64,000 bases of DNA from GCA-2688775 sp035288865 (GCA_035288865.1 DATDZA010000012.1:1-64000), one strand, 5' to 3'; positions 42,244 to 51,304 are shown, counted from the stretch's first letter. The notes: generated by a model not told the origin, from the letters alone. Numbers and translations are program-made.

Positions 42244-42837
42244 ATGATTTCATCACAAGAAATGAGGATTTTGGAAACTGAAAGTGATATCCCTAGAATT
42301 AACCTTATGGAGAATGCAGGAAAGGCAGTCTATCAAATATTAAAACAAAGAATGGATTTAAAGGACAAGAAAATTCTTGTCATATGTTACCACGGAAATA
42401 ATGGAGGAGACGGGCTGGTGGCAGCAAGATATCTAAGTGATGTGGCGGAAACTGACTTATTGTTTATAGGCGATGAAAACAAGCTGAGAAAAGAAGCGCT
42501 TGGAAATTTCAAGAAAATTGAGCACAACGACAGAATACAAATGCTGACTGATGATGAAGTTAATTTTGATGAATATGATATTATTGTTGATGCAATTCTC
42601 GGCATAGGAATAAAAGGAAGATTGAACAGGGAAATTTCTGCGATAATTGATAATGTGAATAATTCAAAAGCCTACAAGGTTTCTGTCGATATTCCGACAG
42701 GAATTGATCCTGACACCGGAGAAATTGTGGATAAATGCGTCAATGCCGACCTGATTGTGACCTTTCATGATATGAAAAAAGGCATTGCTAATTTCGAGGA
42801 TATAGTTGTTGTCGCTGATATAGGCCTGCCGAAATAG
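42244..42837 (+). CDS. nnrE: NAD(P)H-hydrate epimerase (YjeF N-terminal domain)
   Basis: 197 residues. GNNGGDGLVAARYL is the nucleotide loop; DAILGIGIKG and VDIPTGIDPDTG carry the catalytic residues. It interconverts the R and S forms of damaged NAD(P)H hydrate so that the dehydratase encoded next can repair both. It is a separate protein here, whereas many archaea and bacteria fuse the two. Short by 10-20 residues at the N-terminus compared with the usual domain. Confidence 0.9.
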   Translation: MISSQEMRILETESDIPRINLMENAGKAVYQILKQRMDLKDKKILVICYHGNNGGDGLVAARYLSDVAETDLLFIGDENKLRKEALGNFKKIEHNDRIQMLTDDEVNFDEYDIIVDAILGIGIKGRLNREISAIIDNVNNSKAYKVSVDIPTGIDPDTGEIVDKCVNADLIVTFHDMKKGIANFEDIVVVADIGLPK

Positions 42838-42894
42838 GCAAAGTTTATATTATATAATTTCTAGTAAATCTTATTATAAAAATCAAATACAAAC

Positions 42895-43770
42895 ATGAAA
42901 TTCCTAACAAGAAACGACATTAAAATGCCAAAAAGGAAAAAAGGCAGCCATAAAGGCAATAATGGGTTAGTCCTCGCAGTCGGCGGCTCAAATGATTTTG
43001 TCGGTGCCATAGCGCTTGCAGGGCTGGCTGCATTAAGAAGCGGCTGCGATTTGGTAAAAATAATTGCCCCTGAAAAAGCCGCATGGGCCATAAATGCTTA
43101 TTCTCCGGATTTGATGACAAAGAAAATGGAAGGGGGTTATATTAATGCAAAATATTTCGAAATTGTTAAAGAAGAGATGGAGAAATATGATGTTTTATTA
43201 ATCGGAAATGGAATCGGATTACGAAATGAATCAAGAAACTTCTGCAAAAAAATAATTAAAGAGATTAAAAAATTCAAAGTCATTGACGCTGACGCAATCA
43301 AGTCAATTTCAATGGATGACTGTGAAAATTCAATAATCACGCCGCATTCAAAGGAATTAGAATATTTTTTAATTAATTCTAAAATAAATAAATTAATAGT
43401 AAGTAAAATTAATAAAGAAAAAAATATTATGAAAAAATCCCAGTTAATTAAAAAAATAACAAAGAATTTTCTTAACAAAAATAATATAATTTTACTGAAA
43501 GGAAAAATTGATTTAATCATTTCAAAGGATAAATTGTTCTTTGTGAAAGGCGGCAATCCAGGAATGACAAAAGGGGGAACTGGCGACGTGCTTGCCGGAT
43601 TATGTGCAGGATTTCTTGCACAGTCTAAAGATATTCTTCAAAGTTCAATTAATGCATCTTATTTTAACAAAAAAATTGGTGATATTCTCCTGAAAAAGAA
43701 AAAAGGGTTCACTTATCTTGCGAGTGATATGGTGGAGGAGATTAATAAGGTAATATCAAGAAGTTCGTAA
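42895..43770 (+). CDS. nnrD: ADP/ATP-dependent NAD(P)H-hydrate dehydratase (YjeF C-terminal domain)
   Basis: 291 residues of ribokinase-like fold. GGSNDFVGAIALAGLAALRSG at the start and the KGGTGDVLAG anion hole with its catalytic Asp near the end define the family. It removes water from S-NAD(P)HX using ADP or ATP. The last 15 nt overlap the tail of the convergent orphan gene. A very Lys/Ile-rich middle (KSQLIKKITKNF) shows strong AT pressure. Confidence 0.92.
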   Translation: MKFLTRNDIKMPKRKKGSHKGNNGLVLAVGGSNDFVGAIALAGLAALRSGCDLVKIIAPEKAAWAINAYSPDLMTKKMEGGYINAKYFEIVKEEMEKYDVLLIGNGIGLRNESRNFCKKIIKEIKKFKVIDADAIKSISMDDCENSIITPHSKELEYFLINSKINKLIVSKINKEKNIMKKSQLIKKITKNFLNKNNIILLKGKIDLIISKDKLFFVKGGNPGMTKGGTGDVLAGLCAGFLAQSKDILQSSINASYFNKKIGDILLKKKKGFTYLASDMVEEINKVISRSS

Positions 43771-44310
43771 ATTAGTACCATATCTTGTACCTATCACATA
43801 ATGGGGTCTGATTTCTATTTCTTCAGCGAGATTCATAAATTGTATGATGCCTCGATTAGGAACTAGTCTCAGCCTAACCATTTCATTTAGTTCAGCACCA
43901 AATACAGAAAATCTACTATCCATTATAAAATTTCTTAATATTGCTAAATCTGTAGGATTTGCTCTATTTCCGCTAGCCATATAAATGCCGATACATGAAG
44001 TATTAGAACCAACTTTTGTAAGTTCGTCAATATATTGTGCAAATACGTCTGTCAAGGAAATTCTATTTGTATTGTCTGATGACTGATTATAATATTTTCC
44101 GTGCATTGCATCATCCATTGATAAGACTGGAATTCCACCCCCCACTGTTGGCGGGCTATGCACAATTAAATACGGCGAATTGATACTGCTATTAAACGCC
44201 ACTATTCCTGTACAAAAGGCAAGGCATAGTTCAACACTTTCTTCAAGGGAAAGGGGCACTATTTGCCACTCACGTTCTTTGATATTCGCTACTTGGGTGG
44301 TTTCTTGCAC
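43756..44310 (-). CDS. orphan protein of unknown function
   Basis: 184 residues, soluble, alternating strands and helices. It holds PNRGII (also present in the unknown gene of the SUF operon, around its residue 190), the only similarity noticed. No family was recognised. Monocistronic, tail to tail with nnrD. Confidence 0.45.
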   Translation of the reverse strand: MQETTQVANIKEREWQIVPLSLEESVELCLAFCTGIVAFNSSINSPYLIVHSPPTVGGGIPVLSMDDAMHGKYYNQSSDNTNRISLTDVFAQYIDELTKVGSNTSCIGIYMASGNRANPTDLAILRNFIMDSRFSVFGAELNEMVRLRLVPNRGIIQFMNLAEEIEIRPHYVIGTRYGTNLRTS

Positions 44311-44341
44311 TCTACGGAGAAATCAACTTTAATTTAAAAAG

Positions 44342-44761
44342 TTATTCCTGCACATATTCATTTCCCATAGCCAAGCATATTTCAGCTTTCTTCAGTTCTT
44401 TTCCAAGATAAGCGGCATGGTCTAATCTGGTAAACCATCCACTTTTGTGCTCTTTATCGTAATCGAGTATTGTAAGGTATAAATCTCTTGCACTTTTGCC
44501 CCTGAACTCTTTTAAAATAAAGTGGTTGTAATCGCAAATTGCAACGCCGATCCGCTCTGTTTTTTTATATGTTTTAATAAGAAGATAGCATCCTTTGTCA
44601 AACTTGAAATCTTTTATATTGTGGTATTTTTTTTCAGCAATTATTTCAAATTCATCAGAGTATTTTTGCTTTTTTATCCATTTCGGCTTTTTTACCATAT
44701 GAATTGGTTTATAGTCATCTTTAAAAGAATTTTGGTTGAAATTCGGTTTTTTCTTCTTCAA
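44342..44761 (-). CDS. DUF4346 protein
   Basis: 139 residues. The C-terminal LDHAAYLGKELKKAEICLAMG matches the DUF4346 signature (HAAYLGRELxKAE), a domain otherwise attached to dihydropteroate-synthase-like proteins of folate/methanopterin metabolism. Here it stands alone with a basic N-terminus. The function of the lone domain is not known. Confidence 0.7.
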   Translation of the reverse strand: MKKKKPNFNQNSFKDDYKPIHMVKKPKWIKKQKYSDEFEIIAEKKYHNIKDFKFDKGCYLLIKTYKKTERIGVAICDYNHFILKEFRGKSARDLYLTILDYDKEHKSGWFTRLDHAAYLGKELKKAEICLAMGNEYVQE

Positions 44762-44890
44762 ATCGCCAAAATCGCAACCTTTATATACTATTATTTAAAA
44801 TATTTAAAAGATTATCTTAAATTATATTCAAAATAACATAAAATATAATATTAAAAATAATAGTATTTAGTCGTCAAATACGGTGCGTAA

Positions 44891-45085
44891 ATGGTTAAAA
44901 TACAAAAGCTCCCTTCTGGCCAGCTGGTCATTACCCTCCCCAAGCTTCTTGCAGAGTATGAGGGCCTGAAAAAAGGAATGGAGCTGGATTTTAAAAAGCA
45001 CAAAGACGGATTCATTCTGGAGATTAAACGTAATAATTCTGAAGCTAGTGATATAAAAATCTTAAATAAAAAACGAAAAGGGTGA
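44891..45085 (+). CDS. AbrB/SpoVT-type DNA-binding protein
   Basis: 64 residues. KIQKLPSGQLVITLPKLLAEYEGLKKG is the swapped-hairpin AbrB fold (spread over residues 3-29). It precedes a small protein and the Kef antiporter with overlaps, so it probably controls this ion-transport operon. A sequence with TTTAGTCGTCAAA lies just upstream. Confidence 0.75.
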   Translation: MVKIQKLPSGQLVITLPKLLAEYEGLKKGMELDFKKHKDGFILEIKRNNSEASDIKILNKKRKG

Positions 45086-45090
45086 GGCAA

Positions 45091-45243
45091 TTGAAAATAG
45101 AAGACTTAGCTAAAATAATGGGTAAGAGCAAATGGGAAGTGGAACAAATGTTGATGAAGGATGATGTGATTGAGCTAAATCTTAATGAGCGCAGCAAATC
45201 ACGGCGCATCAGAGAGGACGACGAGCTGAGAATTTTTGAATAA
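45091..45243 (+). CDS. 50-residue protein between AbrB and the antiporter
   Basis: Starts at TTG after GTGAGG, or at GTG 45082, which overlaps the AbrB stop as GTGA. KIEDLAKIMGKSKWEVEQMLM looks like a short HTH; the rest is charged. Its TAA overlaps the antiporter ATG (TAATG), so all three genes are translated together. Likely a small regulator. Confidence 0.6.
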   Translation: MKIEDLAKIMGKSKWEVEQMLMKDDVIELNLNERSKSRRIREDDELRIFE

Positions 45244-46955
45244 TGGTGCAGAATATTTTTTTCGAACTGAGCATTGTAGTGGCGGCAGCGACATTGGTGT
45301 CGATTTTCATGAAAATCATAAAGCAGCCGCTTATAATAGGGTATATAATAACCGGCATCGTTCTCGGCCCGTTCGCATTAAATCTTGTTCAGCCGTCTGA
45401 CACTTTGGTTACTTTTTCAGAAATCGGAATTGCATTTCTTCTTTTTATAGTAGGGTTAAATCTTAATTTCAAAACTCTTAAAGACGTGGGCGTTATAGCT
45501 TTAATTACCGGTATCGCGCAGGTAGCAATTACTTTTATTGTGGTTTATTTCATTTCTAAATTTTTAGAATTCCCAAGCATTAGCTCGTTTTATATAGCCG
45601 CAGCGTTGACATTCAGCAGCACTATAATCGTTGTGAAACTGCTCCTCGACAAGCATGATTTAGATACATTGTACGGAAAAATAGCAATCGGGTTATTGCT
45701 GGTGCAGGATTTTATTATTATAGTATTGCTTCTTTTCCTGTCGCCGTCAGTCGGCATGCAGACTTTTTCAAGCCTGGCGTTGTCAACAATCATCAAAATG
45801 GCTGTAGCAATTGCCCTCGTAATGCTCGTAGGCAATTATTTTGTTCCAAAAGTGCTTGAATTCACAGCAAAATCCCAGGAATTATTATTTCTATTTGGCA
45901 TAAGCTGGGTTCTCCTGCTGGCCTCATCTTTAAGTAGGCTTGGATTTTCAGTGGAGATGGGGGCGCTGTTTGCCGGAATTGGCCTTGCTTCATCCCCATT
46001 TAGCCTGGAAATAGGCAACAAGCTTAAGCCATTAAGAGATTTTTTTATTATATTATTTTTTATTTCGCTCGGCTCTCAGATGGTGTTTATATTAACTGCG
46101 GGCACTATTTTAAAGATTATAGTTTTGTCTTTAGTTGTGCTGATTCTGAAGCCAATAATAGTAATGTCACTTATTGGATTAATGGGCTACAAGAAGAGAA
46201 TAGGATTTCTTACCGGAATTTCGCTTGCTCAGGTAAGCGAGTTTTCTTTCATACTGATAATACTGGCGATGAATTTAGGGCAGATTAGCCAGGAGACTGC
46301 ATCGCTTGTAACTTTAGTTGGATTGATCACAATAGCCGGCTCTTCTTATATGATACTTAATAATTACAGCCTGTATCAAAAATTTTCCAGTTATCTTTCA
46401 ATTTTTGAGAGAATTAAATCAATTCCTGTCAAAGAACCCACAAAATATGGCGAATTTAAAGTAATATTATTTGGATATAACAGAATAGGATTCAGCCTGC
46501 TTAAATCATTCCGGAAACTGCACAAGAGATTCCTGATTGTCGATTATAATCCGGAGACTATTGAAATGCTTGGCAGTCACGGGATAAACTGCAAGTATGG
46601 TGATGCATCAGATCCGGAGCTTATTGAGGAAATAGGCCTCCAGAGCACAGAACTTGTGATATCCACAATACCACAAATAGACATAAATCTCCTGCTTGTC
46701 AAAAAAATAAGGAATATAAACAAAAAAGCAGTAGTGGTCATGACATCTCACAGCATTGATGACGCTTTCATGCTTTATGAAGGGGGGGTTGATTATGTGT
46801 TAATGCCGCATTTCCTCGGAGGAGAGCACGCTTCCGCCCTCATTGAAAAATTTGGAACGGACATCAATAAATTTGTGCAAGAGAAATTAAAGCATATAGA
46901 AGAACTGAACCAGAGAAGAAATTTCGGCCACGAGCATCCGACCCATAATTTATAA
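45243..46955 (+). CDS. Kef-type cation:proton antiporter with RCK domain
   Basis: 570 residues. About twelve membrane helices of the CPA2 family (ALNLVQPSDTLVTFSEIGIAFLLFIVG region spread over residues 44-70; VQDFIIIVLLLF) followed by a TrkA-N/RCK domain from about 400 (VILFGYNRIGFSLLKSF ... VDYNPETIEML). The RCK part binds NAD(H) or another nucleotide and gates K+ or Na+/H+ exchange. It is the last gene of the AbrB operon. Confidence 0.9.
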   Translation: MVQNIFFELSIVVAAATLVSIFMKIIKQPLIIGYIITGIVLGPFALNLVQPSDTLVTFSEIGIAFLLFIVGLNLNFKTLKDVGVIALITGIAQVAITFIVVYFISKFLEFPSISSFYIAAALTFSSTIIVVKLLLDKHDLDTLYGKIAIGLLLVQDFIIIVLLLFLSPSVGMQTFSSLALSTIIKMAVAIALVMLVGNYFVPKVLEFTAKSQELLFLFGISWVLLLASSLSRLGFSVEMGALFAGIGLASSPFSLEIGNKLKPLRDFFIILFFISLGSQMVFILTAGTILKIIVLSLVVLILKPIIVMSLIGLMGYKKRIGFLTGISLAQVSEFSFILIILAMNLGQISQETASLVTLVGLITIAGSSYMILNNYSLYQKFSSYLSIFERIKSIPVKEPTKYGEFKVILFGYNRIGFSLLKSFRKLHKRFLIVDYNPETIEMLGSHGINCKYGDASDPELIEEIGLQSTELVISTIPQIDINLLLVKKIRNINKKAVVVMTSHSIDDAFMLYEGGVDYVLMPHFLGGEHASALIEKFGTDINKFVQEKLKHIEELNQRRNFGHEHPTHNL

Positions 46956-47041
46956 GTATCAAATATAAAATACATAATTTTTATCAATATTAAATAAATA
47001 AAAGATTAGATTAACAAAAAAATAATTAACAAAAATCATAA

Positions 47042-47125
47042 GGGAGGGACTTTGATTGTTGCACTAAATGAATAAACATTTGCCCTCCACCCACCCCAAA
47101 CCATTGAACAAAATCGTGCTCAATA
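47042..47125 (+). ncRNA. structured intergenic RNA element, copy B
   Basis: Gapless match to 29027-29110. GGGAGGGA, GATTGTTGCAC, GCCCTCCACCCACCC and GTGC lie at the same offsets. The outer stem GGAGGG/CCCTCC is identical; the inner hairpin is AAATG-AATAAA-CATTT, different bases but again paired; GCAC (47061-47064) can pair with GTGC (47116-47119). It lies 87 nt after the antiporter stop. The remainder of the 410-bp gene-free stretch 46956-47366 is AT-rich, with the hairpin listed separately. Confidence 0.6.
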
Positions 47126-47148
47126 AAATAATGCTAGATTTAAGGTGT

Positions 47149-47191
47149 GGGAACCATCCAGAGTCGGTTGAGAGCAAGTGGACATATTCCC
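47149..47191 (+). other. hairpin in the long intergenic region
   Basis: GGGAA (47149-47153) pairs with TTCCC (47187-47191), and inside it TCCA (47157-47160) with TGGA (47179-47182). It follows copy B of the RNA element by 24 nt and may belong to the same transcript. It has no counterpart after copy A. Confidence 0.5.
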
Positions 47192-47366
47192 CTTATAAAA
47201 AAGTTAAATAAAAAGTTACCAATTAATCTTTAAAAATATACTCAAGATAAAAAAATAAAGTCAAAAATTATTAAAACCTCTTGAAAATCAAAAATTAATC
47301 CAAAAATATAAATCAAAATAATTACATTTAAAAACATTAAAATTAAATCAAATAAAAAAGAGGAAA

Positions 47367-48782
47367 ATGGCAACAACGCAGGCTGATTTGGAGAAGTTTG
47401 GATTTAAGGAGATTGAGGAAAGCGAGGAGTTCAGAGGCTCCAAAATAAAAACAGGCTACCCTCAGCCGTCAAGAAGGTACAGGCTTCACTATGAAGGCTA
47501 CAATATTTCCATCGAAGAGCCGTATTTCTGGACATTGCATTATTTAAGGTATTTCGGAGGGTTTCCAAGGATAGATAAGATTACGGACGTATTTGCGGCC
47601 GCGGAGAATTCTGCTTTTTTCGGAGCGTCGCAGCAAAGAATCGGGCTGCAGCAGGACAAGGTCAGCCAGTTTCTTGCAACAATCGGAAAAATGGTAAGGG
47701 AGCTTTTCCAGCTCGTAAGAGAAATGAGAATTCTTGACGAGAGGCTGAGTTATTATGCTGACAGCTACACAAACAGCCCGAGCGCGGAGAGCGCGGAAAT
47801 AACATTAAAAGGAATCTGGGTTGACTTGGTCGAGCAGGGCGCAAAAAACCCTGCATCGGTTTATGGTATGGCCCGTGAAGTCCAATTCACGACCTTGCCG
47901 GATTTATTTTTCAGCACGAACCCGAAAAAGCAGGAAGATGTTGATGTTGTTGTCGAGAAAGAAAGAGGGCAGTTCAACCGAAAGGTAAAAGAAGTTTTGA
48001 AAAGAAAACTGAGGTCATTTTTGGCATGGAAAGAGCATTCTTATGATGAACTGAAGAACCGAAGGAAATTCACATTAAAGTATTTACGGCAGCATTTTGA
48101 GATAATAAGAATGTACATGAATTGGGTTAAGCCATACTTAAAAAATATTCAGAGATTGCAGCTTGACCAGTCAAAGTCCGACACTCCTGATTTGATTGTC
48201 GCATTCGAAAGCTCAATGATTGAAATTGAAATTCTTGCGGTCAAAGGAAAGCCTGAAGATAAAATAAAGCAGTGCATTTTGATGCATTATCTTTTTAGGA
48301 CTCGCCCGGAGATGAATTATTCGCAGGAATACCAAAGAGGGCCTATACATCTTGGAAGGGTTGAAATTGATTTTAGGGCTTACGCTTGGAGCGACAAGGA
48401 AATCGAAAATTATAAGAGATTAAGGGATCAGGAAGATTTCAAGCTGCTCGGAGTTGTTGACGGCTCCGTCAAGGCAGCGCTTGAAGCTCTTGGAGATGAA
48501 TTAATGAGGTATCTAAAGGAAGCAGGGGAAGAGTTCGAAGAAAAAAAAGAAGCTCCGAAAGAAAAGTATGAGCAGAGAGGCGCCTTCCTGTCGGTGTTTC
48601 AGGGTTTTGCAGAATTGTTTACTTCATTCAAAGCGAAAAAAGAATCGCGCCCAAAAAAAATTTCCCAGACAGATTTGATGAAAGATGCCCTTGCAAGAAA
48701 AGCTGCAGCAGATTCTGTAAAAAAAGTTATGTGGACAACTTACCATCATTTCAAGAAGCAGCATGATATGTTAAATTGGTGA
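47367..48782 (+). CDS. conserved-looking helical protein of unknown function
   Basis: 471 residues, no signal peptide or membrane span, rich in charged helices with coiled-coil potential (FLATIGKMVRELFQLVREM; RKVKEVLKRKLRSFLAWK). Aromatic-rich N-terminus (YFWTLHYLRYFGGF). Its composition and moderate codon bias resemble a well-expressed housekeeping protein rather than an orphan. No family was recognised. It is preceded by an AT-rich promoter region. Confidence 0.6.
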   Translation: MATTQADLEKFGFKEIEESEEFRGSKIKTGYPQPSRRYRLHYEGYNISIEEPYFWTLHYLRYFGGFPRIDKITDVFAAAENSAFFGASQQRIGLQQDKVSQFLATIGKMVRELFQLVREMRILDERLSYYADSYTNSPSAESAEITLKGIWVDLVEQGAKNPASVYGMAREVQFTTLPDLFFSTNPKKQEDVDVVVEKERGQFNRKVKEVLKRKLRSFLAWKEHSYDELKNRRKFTLKYLRQHFEIIRMYMNWVKPYLKNIQRLQLDQSKSDTPDLIVAFESSMIEIEILAVKGKPEDKIKQCILMHYLFRTRPEMNYSQEYQRGPIHLGRVEIDFRAYAWSDKEIENYKRLRDQEDFKLLGVVDGSVKAALEALGDELMRYLKEAGEEFEEKKEAPKEKYEQRGAFLSVFQGFAELFTSFKAKKESRPKKISQTDLMKDALARKAAADSVKKVMWTTYHHFKKQHDMLNW

Positions 48783-48826
48783 GGCCACCATAAGATTTAT
48801 AATATATTTTCATATTCTAAATATTA

Positions 48827-49633
48827 ATGCAAAACACATACGAAGAGATTGTAAGAAATGTGTATCGCAATGGATACACAAGAATACCTATCTCATTATC
48901 GCGACAAGAATTAGAGAGCTCTGCAGCATTATTTGAAAGGACCTTAAAAACTGTGCCTTTAGGCAGAAGGGCATCTTTGCAGGGAAAACTTAATGGCAAC
49001 CCAAGAGAATTTGTAGGTTTTAAGGACATTTCATTTCCTGATCAGGCTCCTGCGCCCTTTTTCCACTACACAAAAGGGTTTGAAGATGGATTTCCAACTG
49101 AAGGCATGGAAAAATTCTTGAAATCGGCAAGTCATGTTTACGACAGATGCGTGGAGAGTTTTACATCAGTTTTAGCAACTCTAGAGCCCGGTTTCGGAGA
49201 ACTTAAGTCAAGATTTTTTTCAGATTCCCAAGCCGCACGGTTTTTTTTAATGTTTATCTGCTTCCCAGAACAACAAGGTAATCACTTCCCAGCACATTAC
49301 GACCATTTCGCTATTACAATAGGGTTGCACCAAAGTGCAGGCAGGCTTCATATAGGACTTAACGATAAAGATGCAAAGCCTGTGGAGTATACTGATAATC
49401 AAGCCGTTTTATATTTTGGACAAGCGTTTGAAGGAATTTCTACTGACATGCCCCTTGGAAGGCATTTTGTAGCTGCTTCAGGTGAGAATTCCCAAGCGAG
49501 GACATCAATAATATTTTTAGCAACAACCCTTGATAGTCCGACAGTCGCTAATAGAGAGAACCATCAAACAGCCCAGAGACTAAGAAATTACACACAAGAA
49601 GGTTTAGAGAGATTACTTGCATTAAATCGTTAA
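48827..49633 (+). CDS. 2-oxoglutarate/Fe(II) oxygenase, isopenicillin-N-synthase-like
   Basis: 268 residues. The iron triad is His157-x-Asp159 (AHYDH) and His213 (GRHF), with Arg225-Thr-Ser227 as the RxS motif that binds the 2-oxoglutarate carboxylate. The strand AITIGLHQSAGRLHIGL between them matches the plant/IPNS-type dioxygenase core. Such enzymes hydroxylate or cyclise small molecules and need O2, so they are unusual in a lineage thought to be largely anaerobic. The substrate is unknown. It stands alone. Confidence 0.75.
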   Translation: MQNTYEEIVRNVYRNGYTRIPISLSRQELESSAALFERTLKTVPLGRRASLQGKLNGNPREFVGFKDISFPDQAPAPFFHYTKGFEDGFPTEGMEKFLKSASHVYDRCVESFTSVLATLEPGFGELKSRFFSDSQAARFFLMFICFPEQQGNHFPAHYDHFAITIGLHQSAGRLHIGLNDKDAKPVEYTDNQAVLYFGQAFEGISTDMPLGRHFVAASGENSQARTSIIFLATTLDSPTVANRENHQTAQRLRNYTQEGLERLLALNR

Positions 49634-49685
49634 AATTTGGATATATAACCAAATATTTAAATAAAGTAACCATATCATAGTCTCC

Positions 49686-50372
49686 ATGAAAAAATTAATT
49701 TTATTTTTATCAATAATTTCTGTATTTTTTATTTTAGCCTGCACCCAAAACGATCCAGTCGCATGCACCGAAGAAGCAAAAATCTGCCCCGATGGAAGCG
49801 CCGTCGGAAGAACTGGCCCGAAGTGCGAATTTGCTGATTGTCCCGCTTCCCAGAATCCAAATTGTGATTATGAAACATTTGAGAAAAAATATGCTGGAAA
49901 GAGTCCTGGTGAATGCAGCGTAATAAAATTTCAATGTGAGCAGAACCGGATATATTTTGAAGATAAATGCGGTTGCGGATGCAAATTAAAAGAATCAAAC
50001 AGCAGCCAAACAACATGCGGCTCGTCCGATTGCGGCCCTCAATTAGGGATGCCAAATTATCTTTGCCCTGATGGAAAAACAACAGCCGGGCCGACAGGAA
50101 GATGCCTTAAAAATTCAGATGGAACGTGTGGATGGGAGGTAACCAGCTGCCCACCTTCAAATCAAAATGAATCATTAAAACAAAATTACTGCACAGCAGA
50201 AAGCAGAAAAGGTCAGATGTGCATTGCATTATACAAGCCGGTCTGCGGATGGTTTGACCCTGCAAGAATCCAATGCATAAAATACCCCTGCGCAAATACT
50301 TTCAGCAACAGCTGCGTTGCGTGCCAGGATGATAAAGTTCTGTACTGGACAGAAGGCGAATGCCAGAAATAA
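49686..50372 (+). CDS. cysteine-rich lipoprotein
   Basis: 228 residues. The signal ends in the lipobox FILAC (Cys19). About 28 cysteines occur in short modules (CPDGSAVGRTGPKCEFADCP; CGCGCK; CPDGKTTAGPTGRC; CVACQDDKVLYWTEGEC), similar to small Kazal-like or Cys-knot repeats. Exposed on the outer face of the membrane; binding or structural role inferred. Confidence 0.65.
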   Translation: MKKLILFLSIISVFFILACTQNDPVACTEEAKICPDGSAVGRTGPKCEFADCPASQNPNCDYETFEKKYAGKSPGECSVIKFQCEQNRIYFEDKCGCGCKLKESNSSQTTCGSSDCGPQLGMPNYLCPDGKTTAGPTGRCLKNSDGTCGWEVTSCPPSNQNESLKQNYCTAESRKGQMCIALYKPVCGWFDPARIQCIKYPCANTFSNSCVACQDDKVLYWTEGECQK

Positions 50373-50465
50373 TTACTGAAAACGCATTTAAACTTCTGAA
50401 ATACGGATTCTAAATTAATAGTTAATAGGATATGTTTAAATAATAAAGCAAATTGCTAATCGTAA

Positions 50466-50825
50466 ATGAACTCAACAAAGCTAAAAGCAATTGATGGAAA
50501 GCACAGAGCTGCAATGAGATTAGCAGAATTTGCAGATTTGTGCAGAACTGGACGAATAAATACGCCAGAAAAAACAACTGTTCAAGAACTTTACAGAAAA
50601 GCTGCAGATATTGAACTTAAATGTGCACGTGCCATTGAAGGAATTTTTCCAAGCGTTTTGGTGCTTGCTAGAAGTGCTGCCTCATTGTATTTAAACGCGG
50701 GAGAATTGGGTAGGGGCGTAGAAATAGCGCGCGAATATTCTACAATATTTTCACCAGATGGCCCTATAGAAATAAATGGGGAACTTGAATATTTGGTTCG
50801 AAATCCAAGTATTGCGATGTTTTAA
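50466..50825 (+). CDS. orphan helical protein
   Basis: 119 residues, mostly helical with TPR-like helix pairs (LYRKAADIELKCARAIEGIF; LVLARSAASLYLNAGELGRG). It is similar in style to the protein at 15065-15712, perhaps distantly related. No family was recognised. Confidence 0.45.
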   Translation: MNSTKLKAIDGKHRAAMRLAEFADLCRTGRINTPEKTTVQELYRKAADIELKCARAIEGIFPSVLVLARSAASLYLNAGELGRGVEIAREYSTIFSPDGPIEINGELEYLVRNPSIAMF

Positions 50826-50873
50826 TCTTTATAAGACACTAAATTTATATATCAGCTAATTAGTTTACAAAAT

Positions 50874-51044
50874 ATGACGAGTGAAACAAAAATAATTTTG
50901 AATAAACTGGACGAAATAAAATCTGAATTAGACTACATTAAGAACCATATGGCGGATGTTGACACCATTATAACAACAGATGATATTGAGTCGCTTAAGG
51001 AAGCCGAAGATGACCTGAAAAATGGCAAAACGGTGAGATTATAA
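50874..51044 (+). CDS. RelB-like antitoxin
   Basis: 56 residues, acidic, helical: an N-terminal coiled coil (LNKLDEIKSELDYIKNHM) and a C-terminal TTDDIESLKEAEDDLKNGKT stretch seen in small archaeal antitoxins. A TATA-like AAATTTATATATC lies about 30 nt upstream. Its stop overlaps the toxin start as ATAA. Confidence 0.75.
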   Translation: MTSETKIILNKLDEIKSELDYIKNHMADVDTIITTDDIESLKEAEDDLKNGKTVRL

Positions 51045-51304
51045 TTTATTCTGTAGAGTTATCTCAAAAAGCTGCTAAATTCTTAGACAAACTTGATAAG
51101 CAAACCGGCAATCGCATTAAAGATAAATTAAAAACTCTTGCAAATAATTCTGTGCCAAGTGATAGTAAATTCATAACTAGGGAGTCTAATGATAAAATTT
51201 TTAGGATTAGAATTGGAGATTTTAGGGCGCTGTACAAAATCAAGGAAAAAGATAAAATAATCCTGGTCGCGAATATTGATAAAAGGCCTAAAGTTTATGG
51301 ATAA
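51041..51304 (+). CDS. relE: RelE/ParE-family toxin with an ATA start codon
   Basis: 87 residues. IYSVELSQKAAKFLDKL opens the fold; FRIRIGDFRALYKIKEKDK and VANIDKRPKVY carry the RelE core arginines. RelE-type toxins cut mRNA in the ribosomal A site. Between the upstream in-frame stop (51011) and the domain there is no ATG, GTG or TTG. ATA at 51041 stands exactly where homologues have Met before IYS, follows GGTGAG and overlaps the antitoxin stop. Confidence 0.8.
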   Translation: MIYSVELSQKAAKFLDKLDKQTGNRIKDKLKTLANNSVPSDSKFITRESNDKIFRIRIGDFRALYKIKEKDKIILVANIDKRPKVYG

